Source: Streptomyces sp. NBC_01294 (lineage in GTDB: Bacteria > Actinomycetota > Actinomycetes > Streptomycetales > Streptomycetaceae). Taken from it: 64,000 bases of DNA. This document shows positions 17,905 through 25,019 of the stretch, piece after piece. Position numbers and translations under genes: made by a program. The notes under the pieces are model-generated. The model searched no databases. It worked only from the letters and a program-made list of their open reading frames with translations, and had not been told where the DNA came from. Within the stretch, counting starts at the first letter, position 1. Each line of letters opens with the position of its first letter. Where the stretch lies: NCBI RefSeq assembly GCF_035917235.1, contig NZ_CP108423.1, forward strand, positions 1,488,001 through 1,552,000. The letters run 5' to 3'.

Positions 17905-17918
17905 TGATCGGCAGTCCG

Positions 17919-17936
17919 TGACCGGAACATGACCGG
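17919..17936 (-). promoter_or_regulatory. Direct repeat 11 bp apart upstream of hypX
   Basis: Two copies of TGACCGG (17919-17925 and 17930-17936) exactly one helical turn apart, just upstream of the hairpin. This spacing is typical of activator sites. No regulator gene is adjacent. Confidence 0.35.
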
Positions 17937-18056
17937 CCGCCTGAGATGGTCGGCCACGCGGGGACGCCCACGCCCGAAGCTGCGCGGCGATGTCACTCGA
18001 AAGCGCCCCTTACCGCGCCCGCTCGGCCGTAGGTACGACCTCGCCGATCCCCCTCC

Positions 18057-18716
18057 CTAGCCCCGGGCGTGCACCACGGCGAACAGCCCCCGGGCCCGGG
18101 GGCCGGACGGCGGGCTCCAGGAGCCGGCGATGTGGCCGGTCGCTGCCTGCGGGAGGGACCGCGGGGCGTCCTGGACCGGGCGCAGGACCCGGTTCAGGCG
18201 GAGGGTCGCGCCGGACGGGACGGCCAGGGCGGTGCCGTCCCGGTCGTCGGTGGCCGTCACGGCGAGGTCCGCGGAGATCAGGCCTTCACCGGTGTGGGAG
18301 CAGGTGACGTCCCGGTCGGGGGTGTCGCTGCTGTTCTGGTCCTGGGCCTGCACCCGGCCCTCGACCAGGGCGAACAGCTGGGCGACCGCCACCGGGTCGT
18401 GGCAGCCGTCGTAGGCCCAGCGCCGGCCCAGCACCCCGTGCTCCATGATGCCGACGAGGGCGTGCTCCGCCCCGTCGAGCGGCGCACCGCGATAGGTGAG
18501 CGGCACCAGGTAGGCGGTCGGGTCGGTGCCGGAGGTGTCGGTGACCACCATGAACTCGATCCCCACCTCACCCTGCGGGTCGTCCAGCCGGAAGCCGCCG
18601 GACTTGGCCAACTCGGGTGCGCCCGCGCCGCCGACGTACCACGGGCGGGAGGGGAGCCAGGAGGTGAGCAGTTCCAGCTTCGTCGGTGTGAGGGCGGTGC
18701 GGTGGATGACGGCCAT
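18057..18716 (-). CDS. Maltokinase N-terminal-cap-like protein
   Basis: 219 residues, ATG at 18716 with GGAAGAGG upstream. Residues 1-110 (TKLELLTSWLPSRPWY, FMVVTDTSG, YLVPLTYRGAPLDGAEHALVG, HGVLGRRWAYDGCHDP) match the N-terminal cap of maltokinase, which in the full enzyme precedes a kinase domain; no kinase follows here. Such stand-alone cap proteins are common in Streptomyces and their role is unknown. The open frame continues upstream to 18896 but without protein-like sequence. Confidence 0.7.
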   Translation of the reverse strand: MAVIHRTALTPTKLELLTSWLPSRPWYVGGAGAPELAKSGGFRLDDPQGEVGIEFMVVTDTSGTDPTAYLVPLTYRGAPLDGAEHALVGIMEHGVLGRRWAYDGCHDPVAVAQLFALVEGRVQAQDQNSSDTPDRDVTCSHTGEGLISADLAVTATDDRDGTALAVPSGATLRLNRVLRPVQDAPRSLPQAATGHIAGSWSPPSGPRARGLFAVVHARG

Positions 18717-19049
18717 GCCGGAGAACCTCTTCCGTCGGACGAATAAGGGCCCCCTCAGCCTTTCACCCGCGCCGCGCCGAAACGGTCCGAGGGCGGGGCG
18801 GAGATAAATCGCTGGTGCGCGGTCCGATGGCCCGCCTAGGGTGACGACGCGACCGCGCCCCCGATGCGCCCGGCTGCGGCTACTTCCTTCAGACAACCAA
18901 GTGACGCCGCGGCCTTCTTGATCTCGGGTGGCGCGGCCGCCCGCACCCCGCCGCCGTGCAACTGACCGGCCGGGGCTGTCCGTTCCTTTTGGATCCGGGG
19001 GGATTCACTGCCTCGCTACACCCAGCGCGTCTCCAAGGTCTGGTCCGAG
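18717..19049. other. Divergent intergenic region (333 bases)
   Basis: Separates the minus-strand cap-like gene from the plus-strand TROVE gene and must hold both promoters. AT-richer islands lie at 18741-18746 and 18801-18808. An inverted repeat GCCGCG / CGCGGC (18906 onward, about 20-base loop) is visible. I found no T-arm-like tRNA mimic that would mark a bacterial Y RNA, and no clear sigma consensus. Confidence 0.4.
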
Positions 19050-20651
19050 ATGCTCGTGGCCCCGCACGTCTCGGCGGCCGCCCGGACCCCGTCCGCACCG
19101 GGGGTCCACCACTTCTCCGCCGCTCGGGCCTTCCGCACCTACGAAGGCGGCCCGGCCTTCGTCCGGGAGCCGCGGGAGGAGCTCTTCCTCCTGGCCGTCG
19201 GCAACTTCGTCACCCAGCGGACCTTCTACGAGAGCGGCCGGGAGCGCGACGACCGGTACGCCCGCCTCGTGGGCACGCTCGCCGTCGAGGACCCCGCATG
19301 GACGGCCGGCCTGCTGCGCTGGCTCCGCGGCGAGGGCAACATGCGTACGGCGTCCCTGGTGGGCGCGGCCGCGTACGTCCGGGCCCGGCTCCGGGCCGGC
19401 TCGTGCGGCGGCCCGTCCAACCGGTCCGTGATCGACTCGGTGCTGCAGCGCGCCGACGAGCCCGGGGAGCTGCTCGCCTACTGGACCTCGGCGTACGGGC
19501 GGAACGTGCCGCAGCCCGTGAAGCGGGGCATCGCCGACGCCGTTCGGCGGCTGTACTCCTCCCGCTCGCTGCTGAAGTACGACACCGCGTCCAAGGCCTT
19601 CCGCTTCGGTGACGTGCTCAACGTGGTGCACGCCTCCCCCGACCCGGACAAGCCGTGGCAGGGCGCGCTCTTCCGGCACGCCCTGGACCGCCGCCACCAC
19701 CCGGAGCGGGCGGCCGCGCCGGCCTCCGACCGGCTGCTGAGCGCGCACCGGGCGCTGACGGAACTCCCGCAGCAAGAGCGGCGGGCCGTGGTGACCGGGC
19801 CGGACGGCGCCGAGCGGCTGGCCGCCGCGGGCATGACCTGGGAGGCTCTGACGGGCTGGCTCCAGGGGCCGATGGACGCCGCCGTCTGGGAGGCCGTGAT
19901 CCCCTCGATGGGGCCGATGGCGCTCCTGAGGAACCTGCGGAACTTCGACGAGGCGGGGGTCTCGGACGGGGTGGCGGACGGGGTCGCGGCACGGCTCTCG
20001 GACGCCGCCGAGGTCGCCCGGTCCCGGCAGTTCCCCTTCCGCTACCTGGCCGCGCACCGGCACGCGCCGTCGCCGCGCTGGGCGGACCCGCTGGAGCGGG
20101 CACTGGGCCACTCCCTGGCCAACGTACCGGCCCTGCCCGGGCGGACGCTGATCCTGGTGGACCGGTCCGACTCCATGTTCTGGGACACCGTCTCCGAGCG
20201 GTCGAGGCTGTCCCGGGCGGACGCGGCGGCCGTGTTCGGTGCCGCGCTGGCGATGCGCGCCGAGCAGGCGGACCTGGTGGAGTTCGGCTGGTCCAGCGCG
20301 GAGGTGCCGTTCCGGGCGGGGGAACCGGTGCTCGACGTACTGAAACGGTTCAACCGCCTCGGAGGCACGCACACCACCAAGGCGGTGCGCGCCCACTACG
20401 AGGGACACGACCGCGTCCTGATCGTCACCGACGAGCAGGCCGCGCCGCCCCGCCCCGGCGGGCCGGCGGAACCGGTGCCGGCCGAGGTCCCGGTCTACAC
20501 CTGGAACCTGGCGGGGTACCGGCCCGCCCACGGGCCCTCGGGCCCCCGCCGGCACACCTTCGGCGGCCTCACGGACGCCGCGTTCCGGATGGTCGGTCTC
20601 ATCGAGGCCGGCGGCCACGCCGCCTGGCCGTGGACCGCCGACCCGGCGTAG
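19050..20651 (+). CDS. TROVE-vWA domain protein (Ro60/Rsr-like)
   Basis: 533 residues from ATG. The TROVE domain (about 25-340) is a ring of helical repeats that binds misfolded or Y RNAs; landmarks are EELFLLAVGNFVTQRTFYES, LLRWLRGEGNMRTASLVGA and AYGRNVPQPVKRGIADAV. The C-terminal vWA domain has the MIDAS motif DRSDS (in LILVDRSDSMFWDT) and a downstream IVTDEQ. No good ribosome-binding site precedes 19050. Thirteen in-frame residues upstream (PRYTQRVSKVWSE) look coding and could start at a CTG at 19008 after GGGGGGATT. No rtcB or other RNA-repair gene is adjacent. Confidence 0.88.
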   Translation: MLVAPHVSAAARTPSAPGVHHFSAARAFRTYEGGPAFVREPREELFLLAVGNFVTQRTFYESGRERDDRYARLVGTLAVEDPAWTAGLLRWLRGEGNMRTASLVGAAAYVRARLRAGSCGGPSNRSVIDSVLQRADEPGELLAYWTSAYGRNVPQPVKRGIADAVRRLYSSRSLLKYDTASKAFRFGDVLNVVHASPDPDKPWQGALFRHALDRRHHPERAAAPASDRLLSAHRALTELPQQERRAVVTGPDGAERLAAAGMTWEALTGWLQGPMDAAVWEAVIPSMGPMALLRNLRNFDEAGVSDGVADGVAARLSDAAEVARSRQFPFRYLAAHRHAPSPRWADPLERALGHSLANVPALPGRTLILVDRSDSMFWDTVSERSRLSRADAAAVFGAALAMRAEQADLVEFGWSSAEVPFRAGEPVLDVLKRFNRLGGTHTTKAVRAHYEGHDRVLIVTDEQAAPPRPGGPAEPVPAEVPVYTWNLAGYRPAHGPSGPRRHTFGGLTDAAFRMVGLIEAGGHAAWPWTADPA

Positions 20652-20678
20652 CCGCCGGGCGCGCACACCGCCCGCCGG
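20652..20678. terminator. Hairpin between convergent genes
   Basis: CCGCCGGGCG / CGCCCGCCGG arms with one mismatch and a 7-base loop, immediately after the TROVE stop and 18 bases before the reductase stop on the other strand. Confidence 0.5.
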
Positions 20679-20695
20679 GGCTCCGCCGGTCTGCC

Positions 20696-21739
20696 TCAGC
20701 CGGTCGCGGGCGCCGCGACGGCGAGGACGATCTTGCCGCGGTTGGCGCGCTGCTCCAGCCGTTCGTGGGCCTCGGCCGCCCGCTCCAGCGGGAAGACCGT
20801 CTCGACAGGGACCCGATAGGTGCCGGCGGCGACGCGGGCGGCGATCTCCCTCAGGTCCTCGCGCGGGTCGTAGCCGTGTTCCAGCAGGTTGGTGAGCTGG
20901 AAGCCGTGGACGGTGACGTTCTTGGGGTAGAAGTCGCGGGTGTCGACGGTGCTCGGCTCCAGCGCGACGTTGGCCAGGGCGACGACGCGCCCCGCGTGGC
21001 CCGCCATCCGCAGGCTCTGCCCGAACACCCGGCCTCCCACGGTGTCCAGGACCACGTCGGCGCCGCGCCCCTCGGTCAGGCGCGCGACCTCCTCCACGGC
21101 GCCGTCGCCGGGGTGGGCCGAGAGGTCCACGACAGCGTGGGCGCCCAGTTCGGCGGCCCACCGCGCCTTGTCCGGGGAGCCGGCGACGGCGATGACGTGC
21201 GCCCCGGCGTCGGCGGCGATCTGCACCGCCGCGCTGCCGACCCCGCTGGCCGCCGCGTGCACCACGACGGTCTCGCCCTTGGCCACGCGGGCCAGCCGGC
21301 GCAGGCAGTACCAGGCGGTGAGCCAGGCCACCGGCAGCGCGGCGGCCTCGGTCGCGGGGAGGCCGTCGGGCAGTACGGCCACCCGGCCGACGGGGACGGC
21401 CGCGAGTTCCGCATAGAAGCCGGGGGCGTTCGCGGCGCCGAGCGCCATGACGCGGCTGCCGACGCGGAGGCCGCCGGAGCCGTCGGGACCACCGAGGCCG
21501 TCGGGGCCGCTCACCCCGGGCCCGAGTGCGACCACCGTGCCGGCCGCCTCCAGGCCGGGGAGCAGCGGCGGGCGTCCGGCCCGGTGGTAGGAGCCGGACC
21601 GGGTGAGGGCGTCGGCGCGGTTCACACCGGCCGCCTCGACCCGTACGAGCACCTCGCCCGGCCCTGCCACGGGGTCGGGCAGCTCCACCGGGACCAGTAC
21701 CTCGGGTCCGCCGAACTCTTCGATACGTACCGCGCGCAT
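20696..21739 (-). CDS. NADPH:quinone reductase-like medium-chain oxidoreductase
   Basis: 347 residues. The N-terminal GroES-like fold (AVRIEEFGGPEVL, GEVLVRVEAAGVNRAD) is followed by the Rossmann domain with HAAASGVGSAAVQIA at about 150-175 and later YPKNVTVHGF. It lacks the Cys/His zinc set of alcohol dehydrogenases, matching zinc-free quinone oxidoreductases. Expected to reduce quinones or enones with NADPH in the cytosol. It is divergent from the CGNR regulator, whose repeat-rich promoter region it shares, so control by that regulator is likely. Confidence 0.88.
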   Translation of the reverse strand: MRAVRIEEFGGPEVLVPVELPDPVAGPGEVLVRVEAAGVNRADALTRSGSYHRAGRPPLLPGLEAAGTVVALGPGVSGPDGLGGPDGSGGLRVGSRVMALGAANAPGFYAELAAVPVGRVAVLPDGLPATEAAALPVAWLTAWYCLRRLARVAKGETVVVHAAASGVGSAAVQIAADAGAHVIAVAGSPDKARWAAELGAHAVVDLSAHPGDGAVEEVARLTEGRGADVVLDTVGGRVFGQSLRMAGHAGRVVALANVALEPSTVDTRDFYPKNVTVHGFQLTNLLEHGYDPREDLREIAARVAAGTYRVPVETVFPLERAAEAHERLEQRANRGKIVLAVAAPATG

Positions 21740-21780
21740 CCGTGCTCCACTCCCTGACCTGACCCGACCTGACCGACACT

Positions 21781-21841
21781 GGTTGAACTGGTTGAACCGG
21801 TTGAACTGGTGTCACCTTGCGACACCACACGAACCGGTGTC
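21781..21841. promoter_or_regulatory. Operator-like repeats between reductase and CGNR regulator
   Basis: Three tandem 9-bp units GGTTGAACY (21781-21807), then an inverted repeat GGTGTC-N7-GACACC (21808-21826) and a further GGTGTC at 21836. These fill the short divergent gap and probably bind the adjacent regulator. Confidence 0.55.
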
Positions 21842-21871
21842 AAGCAGTGGAGTCGGAGTAGAGTCGGGACC

Positions 21872-22480
21872 ATGACCCCCGCACCCGCCCCCGACCGGCT
21901 CGCCTTCCCGTTCATCGGCGGCCGCCCCTGCCTGAACTTCGCGGCCACCCTCGGCAAGCGGCACACCGATGCGTTCGAGCGGCTCACCGACCCGGGTGCG
22001 CTGGGCCGTTGGATCGGCGAGGCAGGCCTGCGGACGGACCGGTCGCAGGCGGTGCACGTCACGGGTGCGGAGCTGGCCGCCGCGCGCGAGCTGCGGGAGT
22101 CCCTCCACCGCGTGCTGACGGCCGCGATGGACGGCCGCGCGCCGGCGCCGGACGATCTCGTACGGGTCAACGAGGCGGCGGCGCACCCCGACCTCGCGCC
22201 GCAGCTCGACTTCGCGGACGGCGGCCGGGCCGGGCTCCGCCTCCAGGGCGGGCCGGTGCGGCACGACGTACGGGCCGCCCTGGCCACGGTGGCGCGCGAC
22301 GCGGTCCAGCTGGCCGGCGGCCCGCTGCTGGCGCGGGTCAAGGAGTGCGAGAACCCCGAGTGTTCGCTGCTCTTCCTCGACGACTCCCAGGCGCGCCGGC
22401 GCCGCTGGTGCTCGATGGACCGCTGCGGCAATCTCGCGAAGATCGCCGGCTACCGCTCCCGCGCCCGCGGCGGCTCCTGA
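21872..22480 (+). CDS. CGNR zinc-finger transcriptional regulator
   Basis: 202 residues from ATG. The ABATE domain at the N-terminus (AFPFIGGRPCLNFAATLG) senses stress or a ligand; the C-terminal zinc finger has CENPECSLLFLDDSQ followed by RRWCSMDRCGN, supplying Cys ligands and the CGN motif for DNA binding. It probably controls the divergent quinone reductase. The frame extends upstream to 21809, but that stretch is the repeat-rich operator region. It converges on the next gene with 19 bases between stops. Confidence 0.85.
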   Translation: MTPAPAPDRLAFPFIGGRPCLNFAATLGKRHTDAFERLTDPGALGRWIGEAGLRTDRSQAVHVTGAELAAARELRESLHRVLTAAMDGRAPAPDDLVRVNEAAAHPDLAPQLDFADGGRAGLRLQGGPVRHDVRAALATVARDAVQLAGGPLLARVKECENPECSLLFLDDSQARRRRWCSMDRCGNLAKIAGYRSRARGGS

Positions 22481-22499
22481 CCGGCCCTCGTCGGAGCCG

Positions 22500-23132
22500 C
22501 TACCGGAGTCCGATCAGACCCCAGCCCCGCGCCCCGGCCTGCCTGACCACCTCGGCCCACTCGTGCATGAGCTCGACGGCGGCGTCGAATGCGCCGGGCC
22601 GCCCCGCCCACCCGGCGGACTCGGCGGCGAACGGCTCGCGGAGTTCCTCCAGCCGCGGCGCGGCCCGTTCCCAGGCGCGTACGAGCGGCGGCACCTCGTC
22701 CGGGGCGCGCAGCAGGAGCACCCGCGGACGCCATGGCGCGGGGTCGTCCGGAAAGCCGCCCGCGGTCAGGCAGCCGTCGTCCGGATCCGTCCCCGTGTCG
22801 TAGTCCGGGCCGTCCCACACCAGGCCGCCCAGGAAGCAGTCGAGGTCGTCCCGCAGGCCGGGCGCGGCCAAGGGCCTCATGTCGTCCCAGGTGTTGGCGA
22901 GATGGAAGTGCCAGCTGTACGAACCGGTGGTCCCGAAGAACCGGTACTCGGCACACCACGACGACCGCCGCGGCCATGCCCAGCCGTCCCCCTCGACGAG
23001 GTCGGCCTCGTCGCACGCGGCGCAGCAGTAGGGCGGGTACACGGCGTCGTCGAGCGCCTGCAGGCGCTCGGCCGCCGGTATCCGGGCCAGGTGTTCCCAG
23101 TCGGCCATGACCACGGTGATGTCGAGTCCCAT
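22500..23132 (-). CDS. Conserved hypothetical protein
   Basis: 210 residues. It starts MGLDITVVMADWEHL, acidic and Trp-rich (nine or more Trp), with Cys36, Cys37 and Cys40 (CCAAC) and a SYSWHFHLANTWDDM segment. No signal peptide or transmembrane helix. I do not recognise a named domain; proteins opening GLDITVVMADW occur widely in Streptomyces, sometimes near polymorphic-toxin immunity genes, but no toxin is nearby here. It follows the ECF sigma gene in the same direction with a 40-base gap and may be read through from it. Confidence 0.7.
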   Translation of the reverse strand: MGLDITVVMADWEHLARIPAAERLQALDDAVYPPYCCAACDEADLVEGDGWAWPRRSSWCAEYRFFGTTGSYSWHFHLANTWDDMRPLAAPGLRDDLDCFLGGLVWDGPDYDTGTDPDDGCLTAGGFPDDPAPWRPRVLLLRAPDEVPPLVRAWERAAPRLEELREPFAAESAGWAGRPGAFDAAVELMHEWAEVVRQAGARGWGLIGLR

Positions 23133-23172
23133 CAGGACAGGCTACGGGCGTGCGCGTCGTTGCTGCATCGGA

Positions 23173-23823
23173 TTACGGGGCGGCGGGCTCCGTGTGCCGG
23201 CCCCGTTCGGCGCCGAGGCGGCGCCGCATGCGGTGCAGGCCCCGGCGGGCGTGGCTCTTCACGGTGCCGAGCGGCATTCCGGTGCGTTCGGCGATCTGGA
23301 CCTGGGTGAGGTCCCCGTAGAAGGCCAGGGCCAGGACCTCCCGCTGTAGGCGCGGCAGCTTCGCCAGTTCGCCGGTGACGACCAGCCGGTTCAGGACGGC
23401 TTCGGGGCCGGCCTCCTGTCCGCCCGTGGGCGGCAGGGCGGCGGCGGCCGCGGCGACCAGGTCGAGGCGACGGGTGCGCGCGGTGAGCGCGTCGGCGATC
23501 TTCCGCCGGGTGATGCCGACCAGCCAGCCGGGGAACGGTCCGCGCTCCGGCCGGTATCCGGCGCGGCCCCGCCACGCGGCCAGGAAGACCTGCTGGGTGA
23601 CGTCCTCGGCCTCCTTGGGGTCCCCGAGGGTGCGGGCCGCCAGCGTGTGGACGAGGCCGCCCCAGCGGTGGTAGGCGGCGGTCAGACACCGCTCGTCGCC
23701 GCGCACGAAACCCTCGGCGACCTCGGCGGCCTCGGCGGCCTCGGCGACCTCGTGGTCGGGAAGCCGGGCGGTGAGGCTCTGGGCGGTGAGGCTCTCCGCT
23801 GTCATGGTCGGTGCGGCGGTCAT
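23173..23823 (-). CDS. litS: ECF sigma factor, LitS-like
   Basis: 216 residues, ATG with GAGGAG upstream. Region 2 (about 40-110: LVHTLAARTLGDPKEAEDVTQQ) and region 4 (about 145-200: LPRLQREVLALAFYGDLTQV, GTVKSHARRGLHRMRRRL) are intact. An AEAAEAAEVAE run precedes region 2. No anti-sigma gene adjoins; instead it is divergent from a B12-binding MerR regulator and close to a photolyase gene, the arrangement of the Streptomyces light-response pair LitS/LitR. Role as light-induced sigma factor is inferred from this context. Confidence 0.85.
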   Translation of the reverse strand: MTAAPTMTAESLTAQSLTARLPDHEVAEAAEAAEVAEGFVRGDERCLTAAYHRWGGLVHTLAARTLGDPKEAEDVTQQVFLAAWRGRAGYRPERGPFPGWLVGITRRKIADALTARTRRLDLVAAAAAALPPTGGQEAGPEAVLNRLVVTGELAKLPRLQREVLALAFYGDLTQVQIAERTGMPLGTVKSHARRGLHRMRRRLGAERGRHTEPAAP

Positions 23824-23934
23824 GGCGACTGCTCCTCGGGCCGGGACCGGAATCGGCCGGTCGGCGGACGGGTGCGCCCCGCGTGCGGGGGCCCGTCCCC
23901 CAGATTCCGGCCCGCCCGGGCTTCGCCACCACTC

Positions 23935-23947
23935 GCACCGATTGTGC
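23935..23947. promoter_or_regulatory. Candidate LitR operator
   Basis: Inverted repeat GCAC-N5-GTGC, 17 bases before the MerR-type gene and within the shared sigma/MerR promoter region. Confidence 0.35.
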
Positions 23948-23963
23948 GTCGTATTGTGGAGTC

Positions 23964-25019
23964 ATGGCCGAGTCCGCGCACGGGATGACCAGCGGAGCCG
24001 TGGCACGCCGCCTGGGGGTCGCCCCCACGACGCTGCGCTCCTGGGACCGGCGGTACGGCATCGGCCCGGCCGCCCGCGAGCACGGCAGGCACCGGCGGTG
24101 GACTCCCGCGGACATCGCCGTCCTGCAGGAGATGTGCCGGCTGACCGCGTCGGGGGTTCCGCCCGCGGAAGCCGCGCGTGCCGCACAGTCCGCTCGATCC
24201 GCCCGGTCCGGGGCGGCGGCCCCGCCGCCCGCCGCGCCGGAGCCGCGCACGCACCCGCCCTCCCGCCCGATCTTCCCGGTCCCGGCCGCCCCGCCGGGAC
24301 CGGGGACCGGCCTGCACCCCGGCGACGCACGCCAGGAGTACCGGGGACTGGGCCGGGCCGCCGTCCGCCTCGACTCCGCGGCCATGGACGACATCCTGGG
24401 CTCCCTGATCGCCCGGTACGGCCTGGTCACCGCCTGGGAGGAGGTGATGGTGCCGGCCCTGCACGCCGTGGGGCGCAACTGGGAGACCTCGGGCGACCGG
24501 TACGTCGAGGTCGAGCACCTGCTGTCCTGGCACGTCTCGACCGCGCTGCGCCGCGTGGGCGTCCCGGCGCCCTCGGGGTCCCGGGCCGGCGCTCCCCCGG
24601 TCCTGCTCGCCTGCGTGCCGGGCGAGCAGCACACGCTCCCGCTGGAGGCGCTCACCACCGGGCTCGCCGAACTCGGCCTGCCCGCCCGCATGTTCGGCGC
24701 GGCCGTGCCGCCCGAGGCGCTCGACCAAGCCGTGCGACGCACCGGCCCCGCCGCGGTCGTGCTGTGGTCCCAGGCCCGTTCCACCGCCCACCACCCCCTG
24801 GCCCGGCACGTCGCCGACACCTCGTGGGGCGTCCGGGGCGCCCGGACCCGGACGCCCGTGCTCCTGGCGGGGCCCGGCTGGGCCGGACACCCCCTCGGCC
24901 CCGGGATGCTGCGCCCCGGCGGGCTGCGGGAGGCCCTGAGTCTCCTGTACGGGCTCTGCGACGCGGCGGCGGCCGGCGACGGGCCCGCCGCTCCCGCGGT
25001 GGTGCCGCCTCAGTCCTGA
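23964..25019 (+). CDS. litR: MerR-family B12-binding photoreceptor regulator, LitR-like
   Basis: 351 residues, ATG with GTGGAG upstream. The MerR helix-turn-helix (8-60) contains VARRLGVAPTTLRSWDRRYG. A Pro/Ala linker (75-125) leads to a helical bundle with NWETSGDRYVEVEH (Trp173, Glu184-His185) and a Rossmann-like cobalamin domain with CVPGEQHTLPLEAL (His223), the likely lower ligand of adenosylcobalamin. In CarH/LitR proteins the B12 cofactor senses light and relieves repression. The Trp-to-Glu-His spacing is one residue longer than in Thermus CarH. It converges on the photolyase with a 10-base 3' overlap. Confidence 0.88.
   Translation: MAESAHGMTSGAVARRLGVAPTTLRSWDRRYGIGPAAREHGRHRRWTPADIAVLQEMCRLTASGVPPAEAARAAQSARSARSGAAAPPPAAPEPRTHPPSRPIFPVPAAPPGPGTGLHPGDARQEYRGLGRAAVRLDSAAMDDILGSLIARYGLVTAWEEVMVPALHAVGRNWETSGDRYVEVEHLLSWHVSTALRRVGVPAPSGSRAGAPPVLLACVPGEQHTLPLEALTTGLAELGLPARMFGAAVPPEALDQAVRRTGPAAVVLWSQARSTAHHPLARHVADTSWGVRGARTRTPVLLAGPGWAGHPLGPGMLRPGGLREALSLLYGLCDAAAAGDGPAAPAVVPPQS

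Noticed and set aside
15646..17907. 753-aa plus-strand open frame opposite hypX and hhyS
   Set aside because: Composition is a reverse-frame shadow (Gly/Arg/Val-rich, no motif), and hypX and hhyS on the minus strand are unmistakable.
18717..19049. Y RNA gene upstream of the TROVE gene
   Set aside because: No T-arm-like sequence or convincing long stem was found by eye.
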